Below are positions 32,131-39,049 of a DNA stretch of 42,275 nt, one piece after another. The stretch's first letter is position 1, and each line of letters starts with the position of its first letter. Origin of the DNA: Bradyrhizobium forestalis (lineage in GTDB: Bacteria; Pseudomonadota; Alphaproteobacteria; Rhizobiales; Xanthobacteraceae); the NCBI RefSeq assembly GCF_002795245.1, contig NZ_PGVG01000052.1, positions 1-42,275 of the forward strand, given 5' to 3'. The position numbers and the translations under genes were made by a program. A model generated the notes under the pieces. It saw nothing but the letters and a program-made list of their open reading frames with translations, ran no database searches and was not told the DNA's origin.

Positions 32131-33387
32131 TCAGCGCCTTCCCCTAAACGCCTCTGCGGCCTCTTCCTGGAAATCTGGATGGTGATGGCCGTAGTTGGCC
32201 TCGAGCTGCTCCACGGTCATGCCAAGCCAGCCTGCGGCTTCCCACATATCGACACCTGCCTGCATGAGCCAGGTCGCCGCGGTGTGGCGCAAGGAGTGGC
32301 GAACCACGTCATCGCCTAGCCCCGCATCCTCCAGGATACCCTCCCAAGCCGATCTGATCTTGCCAGCAAGCGGCTGGCCATCGTGCATACGGTTGACGAC
32401 GAAGCGAATCTGGTCGCCGTCCTTCAAAAGGCCCGCCGCTCGCAGCTCGGACGAGCGCGTCTGGTCGATCTTCCGCCAACGGACCAAGTGAGGGCGTAGC
32501 CGGCTGGCAATCTTTGCGGGCGGGCGTCGCTTTTTGGTTGACCGTTCCAAAGCCCCCTTGCCTTGGTAAACCATCGCGTCCAGATTCATCCAAGGATGGG
32601 TCGTTGTCGGCAGCCACTGTGTCCGGCGGATCGTCTCTTCGCGGCGAGCGCTGTACATGCCAACCAGAGTGAAGCGCGCAGCCGGATAGCGGCGACGGAT
32701 AATCCATCGCTCACGTCTCATGAGCTTGCCATCTTCCCTGCGTTTCCAGGTCTCCCGCTCATTGTCCCACACGTAGCCAATCGCAGCGCCGAGCAAGCGG
32801 GCGGCTTCATTGCGTGTCAACCATCGGTGACGCCCCTCCGCCTTTGGGGGCAGGGTAATCTTTGGCACCACGTTAAGCGTGTGTTCCGCGTGATACGCGT
32901 TAATTGCAGCCCGAAAGTCCTCAAGTCGACGTCGCGCGGTCTGGTCCGAGACCGTACCGTCGCGGGGCTTGATGCCGGCTTTCCTGTTGTTGTCGTTCGG
33001 CGTGCCCGTAGACCAGTCTACGAAATCGCGACAAAGCTGAGCCTTGAGTTCGCCGACCGTCCTGTCGCCAAAGAAGTTATTGAGATCTAGCAAGCGAATG
33101 AGCAGCAGGTCGTGCTGGGCCCATGCCCGCTGGTCGCTCTTGTCTTTGGGACGCTTTGAAATCTCGTAAGCGGTGAGGACGTCAGCTATGGCGAGGACGC
33201 CGGGGTTGGTGGCGCCGATCGTGCTGGTATGCCGCTCGCCGATGTAGTTTTCGAGCGCCTTCGCAGCGCCGTCAATGTCGTCGCGGCCGCAGCCTGTGCG
33301 GATTTGCCGGCCACGGTCGAGGATGATCCAGGTTTCATCATCCTCTCGGAACCAGAGGCGTGGGGGCTTGGCTTTACGGCCCGGCAT
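32131..33387 (-). CDS. Tyrosine-family site-specific integrase
   Basis: A 418-aa recombinase that would integrate and excise the island at tRNA-Pro. The N-terminal part contains an arm-binding-like domain (TWIILDRGRQIRTGCGRDD), then a core-binding helical domain (about 60-190). The catalytic domain carries the first Arg in GMYSARREETIRR, the box HSLRHTAATWLMQAG (His-x-x-Arg-His), and the nucleophile Tyr in EQLEANYGHHHPD. All key residues appear present, so it is probably active. The start ATG at 33387 lies inside the excisionase-like gene; the two overlap by about 200 nt in different frames, a layout seen in related rhizobial islands. Confidence 0.92.
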   Translation of the reverse strand: MPGRKAKPPRLWFREDDETWIILDRGRQIRTGCGRDDIDGAAKALENYIGERHTSTIGATNPGVLAIADVLTAYEISKRPKDKSDQRAWAQHDLLLIRLLDLNNFFGDRTVGELKAQLCRDFVDWSTGTPNDNNRKAGIKPRDGTVSDQTARRRLEDFRAAINAYHAEHTLNVVPKITLPPKAEGRHRWLTRNEAARLLGAAIGYVWDNERETWKRREDGKLMRRERWIIRRRYPAARFTLVGMYSARREETIRRTQWLPTTTHPWMNLDAMVYQGKGALERSTKKRRPPAKIASRLRPHLVRWRKIDQTRSSELRAAGLLKDGDQIRFVVNRMHDGQPLAGKIRSAWEGILEDAGLGDDVVRHSLRHTAATWLMQAGVDMWEAAGWLGMTVEQLEANYGHHHPDFQEEAAEAFRGRR

Positions 33388-33623
33388 GATGGCTTGACCA
33401 ATTTGCGGATGGCGCGAGGTGTGGTCAAATCTTTGCCTGCCACTTTGGCGATTTCAAGAGTCCCAGCGGCTGCGGCCCTGCGCAACGAAGATAAAGTCAA
33501 TGGACCGTGCGGAAAGAATACGACAGCGGCCTCGACGAGAGTCATCACTTCGTCCTCGTCCCATTGGGCAGGATCGGGCCGTACTTTCGCGCGAGCGAGC
33601 TTGTCGATCTTGCGCTTTGGCAT
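33186..33623 (-). CDS. Excisionase-like DNA-binding protein, overlapping the integrase
   Basis: A 145-aa basic protein. The first 75 residues have the winged-helix form of island excisionases (MTLVEAAVVFFPHGPLTLSS, then LRRAAAAGTLEIAKVAGKDL and TTPRAIRKLVKPSC). The rest is Ser/Ala-rich tail and is read in a different frame over the integrase 5' end (33186-33387). Such overlapped xis-int pairs are known from rhizobial islands, and the tail composition (KSAQAAAATTLTALRRRSKT) fits them. The role is to direct excision by bending DNA near the attachment site. The ATG at 33623 lacks a good ribosome-binding site; an in-frame GTG at 33671 would add 16 residues. Confidence 0.65.
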   Translation of the reverse strand: MPKRKIDKLARAKVRPDPAQWDEDEVMTLVEAAVVFFPHGPLTLSSLRRAAAAGTLEIAKVAGKDLTTPRAIRKLVKPSCRAVKPSPHASGSERMMKPGSSSTVAGKSAQAAAATTLTALRRRSKTTSASGIPARSAPPTPASSP

Positions 33624-34082
33624 ATCTGAACGCGGTGCTTGTGTTTGCGCGAGGCCCTTCGGTTCGGCCACCGGGTCCTAGGTGTATGCGAAATCTGCTC
33701 TTCGAGAAGCGCGCCTCTCGCTAGGTGCGGCAATTGGCGGTTTCCGAGTGCAAATCGGACAATTTGGGATTCTTAATCAGCGGGTTCTACGTTCGAGCCG
33801 TGGTGCGTCCCCAAGACGCGGAGGAGGACAGGGCGCTGGATAAGTTGGATGGTATAACTAGCGTTTCGCGACGAGCTGATTCACCCGTCGTCAACTGTGG
33901 AAATTCACGTCCACACCCTTGCGGCCAATCCGGGTAGTTCCCATGTCCTCCGCGACACCGAAATAGTCGAAGCGTGTAGGGGACACCGGTAGACTCGTAA
34001 ACGTCCAAAAATCCCCAGCTCGCTGGCTTAACGCGCGATGTCGACTACGTTAGGACCCCGCGCACGATGACAGGAGACCCGT
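33624..34082. other. Gene-poor stretch with one tRNA fragment
   Basis: No gene is convincing here. A 73-codon minus-strand frame (33787-34008) contains some Cys/Gly (CRGGHGNYPDWPQGCG) but starts with TTG, lacks a ribosome-binding site and runs over the tRNA fragment. The tRNA fragment at 33766-33813 is the only interpretable sequence. Confidence 0.5.
33766..33813 (+). repeat. Detached tRNA 3' half, Lys(CTT)-like
   Basis: Reading from the anticodon loop: TTCTTAA (33770-33776, would-be anticodon CTT), five-base variable region, then a T-arm CTACG-TTCGAGC-CGTGG (33787-33803) whose five stem pairs include one G-T. The acceptor 3' strand TGCGTCC and CCA follow. The 5' half is absent: the anticodon stem is only partly paired and no acceptor partner lies upstream. 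This is the usual form of an attachment-site remnant left by an element that used a tRNA gene. The assignment to Lys rests only on the loop. Confidence 0.5.
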
Positions 34083-34205
34083 ATGGGGATCTTCCTCGTC
34101 CTCGAAGCCAGTCAGCCGAACGGTACGACGTATCGTCTTGGTCTCGGATGCCTTGTGCCTCCGAAGCTGGCCTCGATGGTAGCCGTGATCGTGCGGCTGT
34201 TCTGA
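34083..34205 (+). CDS. Possible 40-aa protein opposite the reverse transcriptase
   Basis: An ATG with AGGAG six nt upstream (34072-34076) opens a 40-codon frame: MGIFLVLEASQPNGTTYRLG, then LGCLVPPKLASMVAVIVRLF. The hydrophobic C-terminus could insert in a membrane. A strong intrinsic terminator begins 3 bp after the stop. Ribosome-binding site, ORF and terminator together make it more than chance, but there is no homology that I can name. It is convergent with the RT gene. Confidence 0.4.
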   Translation: MGIFLVLEASQPNGTTYRLGLGCLVPPKLASMVAVIVRLF

Positions 34206-34208
34206 ACG

Positions 34209-34240
34209 AAAGGGCCGCTCCGTGAGGGGTGGCCTTTTCT
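34209..34240 (+). terminator. Intrinsic terminator between the small ORF and the RT gene
   Basis: A 13-bp stem (34209-34221 with 34226-34238, three G-T pairs) closed by a GTGA loop is followed by TTTTCTATTTT. On the plus strand it ends the 40-codon gene. The same stem may also stop the RT transcript, whose stop codon is at 34244-34246. Confidence 0.75.
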
Positions 34241-34243
34241 ATT

Positions 34244-34975
34244 TTAGACGTTCTGCGACCGCACAAGATCCCGGTACTCATCAAATCCCGAGTCGGAAAG
34301 GGCCGTGCGGTCTGTCCGATTGAAATACTTGGCGACTCGAGCCGGAGTGACTTCCGCTGTACCGCTGGTGAGATCGCAGTTGAAAGCCGTAATAGCGGCC
34401 CGTGGGGAAACCAGTTTGCCAGGGTTGGGAATGAACCCGGCAGCAACGCACGTGTCGCGGATGTCCTCGTAGGCGGCCGTAAGTACCGCCTCGTCGTTGT
34501 GCGAGCCAATGAAATCGTCGAGGTAGACCGAGATACACACCCCCTTCGCTAGTGCCCGCTCGATTGCATCGGCTACCTCGGACTTCATTAGGGCGAGGCT
34601 CGCGAGCAGTGGAGATTGTACGAAACCAATGGGGAGTGCGTGCGGAGGTCCCGGCAGCGGATTGCGAACGCACGACCACATAGCGAAAGTGTTTGCGCCG
34701 GGGTAGCCCCACTGCCGTAGCGCACGGGTTACGCGCATCCGCGCGATCGAGTAATAGAAGTTCTGGATGTCGATTTTGAAGAAGAGGTGATTGTTCAGGT
34801 GCGCGTGTAGGGCAGCAACATGGCCGCCCTTTTTGAAGTGATACATGTAGTCTGGAAACACGACGCGGCGTTTGAAGTAGCCGAGCATCCGCCGGCCACG
34901 CCGTTCGCACTTGTCGTTCGGGACGAAAAACCACTTACCGCGCGACCGATATTTGAACTCGTAATTGACGATCAT
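34244..34975 (-). CDS. Reverse transcriptase, compact, unknown group
   Basis: A 243-aa RNA-directed DNA polymerase consisting of little more than fingers and palm. FFKIDIQNFYYSIARMRV is the motif with the first catalytic Asp. LPIGFVQSPLLASLALMKSE is RT motif 4 (Q-S-P in place of the Q-G-x-x-x-S-P of group II and retron enzymes). CISVYLDDFIGSHND is the YxDD box with Leu at the variable place. GFIPNPGKLVSP is motif 6. HFKKGGHVAALHAHLNNHLF precedes motif 2. There is no maturase, integrase or Cas1 fusion. In this island it is more likely a defence-associated or unknown-group RT than a group II intron remnant. The ATG at 34975 is chosen; a TTG at 35005 is also in frame. Confidence 0.85.
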   Translation of the reverse strand: MIVNYEFKYRSRGKWFFVPNDKCERRGRRMLGYFKRRVVFPDYMYHFKKGGHVAALHAHLNNHLFFKIDIQNFYYSIARMRVTRALRQWGYPGANTFAMWSCVRNPLPGPPHALPIGFVQSPLLASLALMKSEVADAIERALAKGVCISVYLDDFIGSHNDEAVLTAAYEDIRDTCVAAGFIPNPGKLVSPRAAITAFNCDLTSGTAEVTPARVAKYFNRTDRTALSDSGFDEYRDLVRSQNV

Positions 34976-35093
34976 GGCAGTTGGCGACCTTACCCACAAT
35001 TTCAATCAGAAGCTTGATGGCAGTCAAAACCGGCACCAACCATTCCGCGATCTTGCGGGTAAGGGTCGCCATACGTGCTAAAAATTTGCGCAT
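34935..35093 (-). CDS. Small membrane-type protein overlapping the RT start
   Basis: A 52-codon frame, too short for usual gene calls, starts at the ATG at 35093 with GGAG 7 nt upstream (35101-35104). It reads MRKFLARMATLTRKIAEWLV, then PVLTAIKLLIEIVGKVANCH, DRQLRVQISVAR. The stretch WLVPVLTAIKLLIEIVGKV is a probable membrane or amphipathic helix after a basic N-terminus. It overlaps the RT start by 41 nt in another frame, so RT translation may be coupled to it. Its ribosome-binding site is better than that of the RT. I know no name for it; it may be an RT partner. Confidence 0.5.
   Translation of the reverse strand: MRKFLARMATLTRKIAEWLVPVLTAIKLLIEIVGKVANCHDRQLRVQISVAR
34983..35070 (-). other. 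Inverted repeat enclosing the leader of the RT gene
   Basis: On the transcribed strand GGCGACCCTTACCC (35070-35057) can pair with GGGTAAGGTCGCC (34995-34983) apart from one bulged base. It encloses about 61 nt with two smaller hairpins (CCGC/GCGG and TTGA/TCAA). Its 3' arm ends 7 nt before the RT ATG. Such a flanking repeat recalls the a1/a2 arms of retrons, but the enclosed part is shorter than usual and is also readable as the small protein. A folded RNA, a translation-control element or chance remain possible. Confidence 0.35.
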
Positions 35094-35449
35094 ATGGCAT
35101 CTCCATAGTTCCCCGCCAGCTACCCGCGACCCAATAACTTGGAGTCGTCAACCGAGAAGCACCTGATACGCAACGTTACATCACGCATCAGTTGTCCGAA
35201 CGCGAACATCTGAACCATTACGATCCAAACATCCGGTGTCGCCAGGTCATTGCCAGCGGAAAGCACAACGTGGAGATGCACGTTCCACGATGCAAGGGCT
35301 TATTGGATTAAGAGACCATTGTTTCTGGTTTTGTTCTATGAGAAACTGGTGCAGTAACACGTGCTCATGCAGGCGAGCCGGGCTTGAATCCGTAAGGTCT
35401 TCATCGCAGGACTCTCCTCACGATGATCATCAAGCGGATCGACTTTACC
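35094..35449. other. Unannotated upstream region of the RT module
   Basis: About 355 bp lie between the small RT-leader ORF and the tRNA-Glu-like fragment. I find no open frame with a ribosome-binding site longer than about 30 codons, and no clear promoter. The RT promoter, and any associated non-coding RNA, would have to be here. Confidence 0.5.
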
Positions 35450-35494
35450 CCTCTCAAGGCTGAAACAGGGGTTCGATTCCCCTAGGGAGCGCCA
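35450..35494 (+). repeat. Detached tRNA 3' half, Glu(CTC)-like
   Basis: CCTCTCAAGGC holds a seven-base loop CTCTCAA (anticodon CTC). It is followed by the T-arm AGGGG-TTCGATT-CCCCT (35467-35483), acceptor 3' strand AGGGAGC, discriminator G and CCA ending at 35494. The acceptor would need GCTCCCT as partner, the normal tRNA-Glu form, but none lies upstream and the anticodon stem has a mismatch. It is in the same orientation as tRNA-Pro. This is the form of a displaced attachment end of a second element. It also supplies the false stop codon of the adjoining broken gene. Confidence 0.6.
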
Positions 35495-36271
35495 GCAAGT
35501 TTTTTCAAATACTTAGCCAGGTTTTTAGCGGTGTTAGCGGCGCCAGCTAGCGGAAGTATTTTCTTGCTCGCAACGCACGTACCGAACTCGCGAAAGCTAG
35601 CACTCGCTTCAGGAGACCTGCTGACGTCCCGAGGGCGGTGTGAAGGTGTAGAGAGAGCGTTGGCGGCCTTCACCCATTCCCCCTCGATCCGCCTACGCTC
35701 CATCTTGATGGCTACGTCGAGGTCGCCGAGATCATCGCTTTCGGTGAGATAGGAGCCGAACACGCGCACTTCTGTGACATAGGGAGGAGCTCGCCATCGC
35801 TGTTGATTCTGGCGATGCGCTCTAGGACCTCTTCGAGCAATTTCTCCGCCGCCGCGCGGTTCATGCGTGGAACCAGGAATTTCATTCCGGTCGCGTGGCC
35901 GTCATCCGTGACCCGGTAGACCATGCGGCCGTCGCTTTCCCGGCCCTCTTCGCAAATCAGTTCGTGCGCGAGCAACGCCTTGATGAGACTTGTGTCTGAG
36001 GAGCAAAATCCGGTACTTTGGGTAAGCGCACTCCGAAGATCTTGTCGCGCTTGCGTGCGTTCATCCAAAGGCGCAGGGCATGGCCGCGGTTGGATCGGTC
36101 TAGCTTGCCAGTTTCGATCAAGTGATCGATGATCGAGCGCCACCATGCCCTGAAGAGATGTTCATCGACCAGATTTGCAAAGAAGCCGTCCGAATTCGTT
36201 GCGTCTGCTAGAAGGTCGCGGATGAGTTTGGCTGGCTGCCCTCCGATCTGTGTTTTGCGGTCGATTTTCAT
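35482..36271 (-). pseudogene. Frameshifted nucleotidyltransferase-domain gene
   Basis: Three overlapping frames read as one ancestral protein. The N-terminus MKIDRKTQIGGQPAKLIRDL...FANLVDEHLFRAWWRSIIDH begins at 36271. A switch near 35990 leads to LIKALLAHELICEEGRESDG...MKFLVPRMNRAAAEKLLEEV. A second switch near 35770 leads to VTEVRVFGSYLTESDDLGDL, which has the G-S-x(5-6)-D-L-G-D-L-D core of minimal nucleotidyltransferases. The C-terminus is cut short at the tRNA-Glu-like fragment. The family (winged-helix plus MNT domain) is frequent on rhizobial islands; its role is unknown. Two frame changes and the truncation make a functional product unlikely. Confidence 0.75.
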
Positions 36272-36638
36272 TGGGCCTCGGCATCAAGGAGAGATGCCAG
36301 CAAAGAGAATCCTTGCTCGATGTATGAGATTATTGACGGTGATGATCATCGGTTCGCCGCTTCACCGAAGCTTTCGATTGCCTCCTGGAGCACCTCCGAA
36401 ATTTGCTAGGGATATCGAGCGCGTAGCTCTCGAGGATGTAGAAAGTGTTGGCGGGCCGATGCTACGGCCTTTCTTCGGTTTACTTATGCTCGTTACCTCG
36501 AATTCGATTTTGTTCGCGACCCGCGGTCGGCGAGTACCAGCCAGTCCTCCTGGATGAATCTGATAATCCTAGCGTTACTGAACAAAGCCGCAGGCCGCTT
36601 GGAGCGTCACGTCGACTGCGTCGAAATAGGCGTCATCC
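36272..36638. other. Stretch without a convincing gene
   Basis: A plus-strand frame of 87 codons (36294-36557, MPAKRILARCMRLLTVMIIG...) follows AAGGAGAG, but the spacing is only 2-3 nt and the composition is not gene-like. The rest shows nothing clear and may be decayed coding sequence. Confidence 0.4.
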
Positions 36639-36983
36639 TTATCCGACGCTTCCAAAAGTCCAATTCTCAAGCCGCACGAATTCGTGGAAGCGACATCCCG
36701 GTTCTGGACATACCACGCTCGGAAAGACATTTCCTTCAGGATCTACACGGTGTCTTCGGAGCGTCAGAACATGTCCCGACGTGCAGGCCATCGTGGCCTT
36801 AAATCGCTCCCTAGTCGACGGGTGACACGGACACCAAGTACCGTGTCGCGGCCGGTCGGCGTCATCGGTCTGCCGCCATATCACGATGCGGCGTGCTTTC
36901 CGTCTCCGACGCTGAAGGACCGAACGTAGGATATAGAGCGTTCCGTCTACCCAGCGGGAAATCTGTATGCTCGGCTTCGGCAA
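36639..36983 (-). CDS. Cys/His-rich hypothetical protein, last gene of the RHH operon
   Basis: A 114-aa basic protein. A strand-like opening (ISRWVDGTLYILRSV) is followed by an Arg-rich segment, then a Cys/His-rich region: TWCPCHPSTRER, TMACTSGHVLTL and VVCPEPGCRFHEFVRL. The spaced Cys-x-Cys-His, Cys...Gly-His and Cys-x(4)-Cys-x-Phe-His groups look like a zinc-binding knuckle that could hold nucleic acid or protein. The start is a TTG at 36983, only 6 nt after the protease stop, with GGAG encoded in the last codons of that gene. I do not recognise the family. It is probably translated with the upstream protease. Confidence 0.55.
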   Translation of the reverse strand: MPKPSIQISRWVDGTLYILRSVLQRRRRKARRIVIWRQTDDADRPRHGTWCPCHPSTRERFKATMACTSGHVLTLRRHRVDPEGNVFPSVVCPEPGCRFHEFVRLENWTFGSVG

Positions 36984-36989
36984 GGTAAA

Positions 36990-37916
36990 CTACGCTCCAA
37001 ATACCGAGGCTTTCCTCTTAGATGCGAGGCCCAACGTTAACACGGCCCGCGTCGTCGAGAAGCATTCGATCCGAAACTCCCAGTTCTCGCCGGTATCATC
37101 CGCAAGTATGTCGGTGACTTCGAAGACGGGGCCCTTCGTGCGATTGGTAGCGTGGGCTTTGACGAGAGAGTACGCCATCTCGGGGCTTAAGTTAGAAAAC
37201 TTGCCTTTGAAGGCCGGAGACCTGATGAAGTAGCGCCACGCTAACGGGCCGTCGTGAGCCCCGACCTTCGGGAACCGAGGATGCGAGCTGACGACACCGA
37301 ACACTGCATGCTCCGGGTCGCGGCTCTCAATCAAGCGCCAGAACGTCGACACGATGGAGTTGTCGTACCGCTTGGCAAGCTTTTTGACCGAGTCGAAGGT
37401 CGGTGCCAAGTCCCGAGCCTCCGCGGTGAACCGATCCGACATGAACAGTAAGCGACCTGCGCCGTAGTTGGCTTCAGCCTCAATCGTGGCGTGACAAGTC
37501 GGATCAAGGGTGACTCTGTTGTCGCCCAGCAAAAAATCCTTGTGCCATCCGATGACGCTATGGCTGATTTCGTGGCTCTCGATCCAGCGGTGCTTGGGTT
37601 CCGGTACGGTCTCGTCCAAGAGAATGCGCATAGATGATGGAACCCAGAACGCCGTCAACTTGGACTGGGTCAGTGCGTCGCTAAGTATTCTGCCGACGTC
37701 CGGAATGGTCTTCCTGGCGAACAGCTTGAACCGGTGCGTGATTTCATCGAGAAACCCTGGATCGGTGCTCTTGTAGTAGCGAAGGTCGAGGTTGAGTAAT
37801 TTTCTCACTTCCGCGAGGCGAATGGGCGGTTCGGGGTTTCCCAAGTCACGTAGGATGCGGTTGATCTGAGCATCGATCTCGCGCCTTTCGTATTCTCCGA
37901 CTTCATCCTCGATCAT
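36990..37916 (-). CDS. ImmA/IrrE-type metallopeptidase
   Basis: A 308-aa zinc-peptidase-like protein. The metal motif is HRWIESHEISHSVIGWH (H-E-x-x-H), and the downstream glutamate is in TIEAEANYGAGRLLF, as in the ImmA/IrrE family. Those proteins cleave or displace an XRE-type repressor after a stress signal. The XRE gene lies directly upstream, 12 nt away, in the expected partner place. The N-terminal 90 residues (RREIDAQINRILRDLGNPEP) and the long C-terminal domain (FRIECFSTTRAVLTLGLAS) are larger than in minimal ImmA. The start is either the ATG at 37916 or a GTG at 37925. It probably releases repression in this operon or of the neighbouring Ubl operon. Confidence 0.85.
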   Translation of the reverse strand: MIEDEVGEYERREIDAQINRILRDLGNPEPPIRLAEVRKLLNLDLRYYKSTDPGFLDEITHRFKLFARKTIPDVGRILSDALTQSKLTAFWVPSSMRILLDETVPEPKHRWIESHEISHSVIGWHKDFLLGDNRVTLDPTCHATIEAEANYGAGRLLFMSDRFTAEARDLAPTFDSVKKLAKRYDNSIVSTFWRLIESRDPEHAVFGVVSSHPRFPKVGAHDGPLAWRYFIRSPAFKGKFSNLSPEMAYSLVKAHATNRTKGPVFEVTDILADDTGENWEFRIECFSTTRAVLTLGLASKRKASVFGA

Positions 37917-37928
37917 CGTATGCACCCG

Positions 37929-38429
37929 TCAGGCCAATTCGTTCAGTGCTCCAACAAATGCCTCCAATACCTCCAATTGCTCCCTCGAAAGATTGGAAAC
38001 ATCGTCCGAATGGGCCGCGAACTGGACTGCCGTGTTGTACAATCTTCGATCTATTGCGACCGTTGCGCCGGACATCTGAGAAAGGTTGTTCAGCGAAACT
38101 CCGAAAAACTTGGAAAGATTACTGAGAAGGCGAGGGCGAGCCGTGTAGCTTGGGTTCGTCTCGACCTGTCGGAGCTCTTCTTCCGAAACGTCCGCCCGCA
38201 CGGCCAATTCCGGCAACGTCAGACGATCCCGCATCCGCAACTGACGGACGAGCGCCCCCAGCGCAATCCTCAACTGAAGAGCAGTGCGCGGTGCCACGAT
38301 CGATGATTTTCCGCTCGCCAGGTCGTCCGCCACCGCGTTTCGCTCGAGTGACCTTCCGGCATCCGTCTCGATATCCGGATCCGACTTGATCTTCTGCTCA
38401 AGCCATTGCGTCGAAAACAGAAGCTTCAT
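37929..38429 (-). CDS. XRE-family transcriptional regulator, ImmA partner
   Basis: A 166-aa protein with a central helix-turn-helix of the Cro/CI type: LGALVRQLRMRDRLTLPELA then VRADVSEEELRQVETNPSYT and ARPRLLSNLSKFFGVSLNNL. The N-terminal 50 residues are charged, and the C-terminal helix (EQLEVLEAFVGALNELA) may dimerise. Together with the next gene it makes the XRE + ImmA pair known from phages, integrative elements and toxin-antitoxin loci. I choose the ATG at 38429 with GGAGG seven nt upstream; a TTG at 38435 is in frame. The gap to the GNAT stop is 2 nt. Confidence 0.88.
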   Translation of the reverse strand: MKLLFSTQWLEQKIKSDPDIETDAGRSLERNAVADDLASGKSSIVAPRTALQLRIALGALVRQLRMRDRLTLPELAVRADVSEEELRQVETNPSYTARPRLLSNLSKFFGVSLNNLSQMSGATVAIDRRLYNTAVQFAAHSDDVSNLSREQLEVLEAFVGALNELA

Positions 38430-38431
38430 GG

Positions 38432-39049
38432 TCAAACCTCCGCTCCCTTGAGGAATTCGATCGCCTGTTCTTCCGTCATTTCGAAGTAACGCATTCCCTC
38501 TGCTTCATCGAAGCCACAGTCGGTAAGGCCGAGCTCCTGGTACCAGGTTTCGGATTGTTCGAGCGCGTGCAGCCCGATCCTGCCGTAAAACTCGAGATCG
38601 ATGCTCAAGCTGACACTGGTGGCGAACAGCGCGCGACCTACTCCCTTGTATTTCGGCGTAGCGGTGAATTTGTGCCTGTTCCAGGGCGCGGTCGCAATCC
38701 GGTCGATGTAAGCGAGCTCACGTCCATTGTGGGGCGCAAGCTTCGCGAATTTGGTAGCGACGTTGACGTTCATAAAGCCTTGCGTCACGCCGCCGCATTC
38801 GATGACGAAGCTCTCATAGGAAAGGCTCGATGTCATGATCTCATCCCATTCCCAGTGCGAGTCTTGTGCGTTGCCTGATGCGGAATCATCCCAGTTCGCG
38901 AAATCGGCGTTGCGTCGCACCAGTTCCGGCTTCCACAGCTCTTCGTAATGTCGACGGTTCGCGTCGTCGCACCCCGAGAATATCTGCGCAGGCTCAATTT
39001 CGCCCGTGTGCCGATTCAACAGAACCGCGGCGCCGAGAAGCTTTTTCAT
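38432..39049 (-). CDS. GNAT-fold acetyltransferase-like protein
   Basis: A 205-aa protein. The C-terminal half is a GNAT core: LAYIDRIATAPWNRHKF, the CoA-loop region KYKGVGRALFATSVSLSIDL and RIGLHALEQSETWYQELGL. The N-terminal 90 residues are acidic and aromatic (ELWKPELVRRNADFANWDDS). It follows an RHH protein with ATGA overlap, which resembles RHH-GNAT toxin-antitoxin pairs (TacA-TacT, AtaR-AtaT). Here the GNAT is longer, and the RHH protein is not of the DUF1778 kind that I can recognise. It may instead modify the XRE or ImmA partner. The acceptor is unknown. Confidence 0.8.
   Translation of the reverse strand: MKKLLGAAVLLNRHTGEIEPAQIFSGCDDANRRHYEELWKPELVRRNADFANWDDSASGNAQDSHWEWDEIMTSSLSYESFVIECGGVTQGFMNVNVATKFAKLAPHNGRELAYIDRIATAPWNRHKFTATPKYKGVGRALFATSVSLSIDLEFYGRIGLHALEQSETWYQELGLTDCGFDEAEGMRYFEMTEEQAIEFLKGAEV

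Noticed and set aside
33787..34008. Minus-strand 73-codon frame with Cys/Gly
   Set aside because: It has a TTG start without ribosome-binding site and overlaps the tRNA-Lys-like fragment.
34244..35070. A conventional retron
   Set aside because: The RT lacks the usual motif 4 form and the enclosed leader is short, with no clear msr/msd or branch guanosine. I keep the inverted repeat as an observation only.
36294..36557. Plus-strand 87-codon frame behind AAGGAGAG
   Set aside because: The spacing from the ribosome-binding site is too short, there is no recognisable domain, and the composition is not gene-like.
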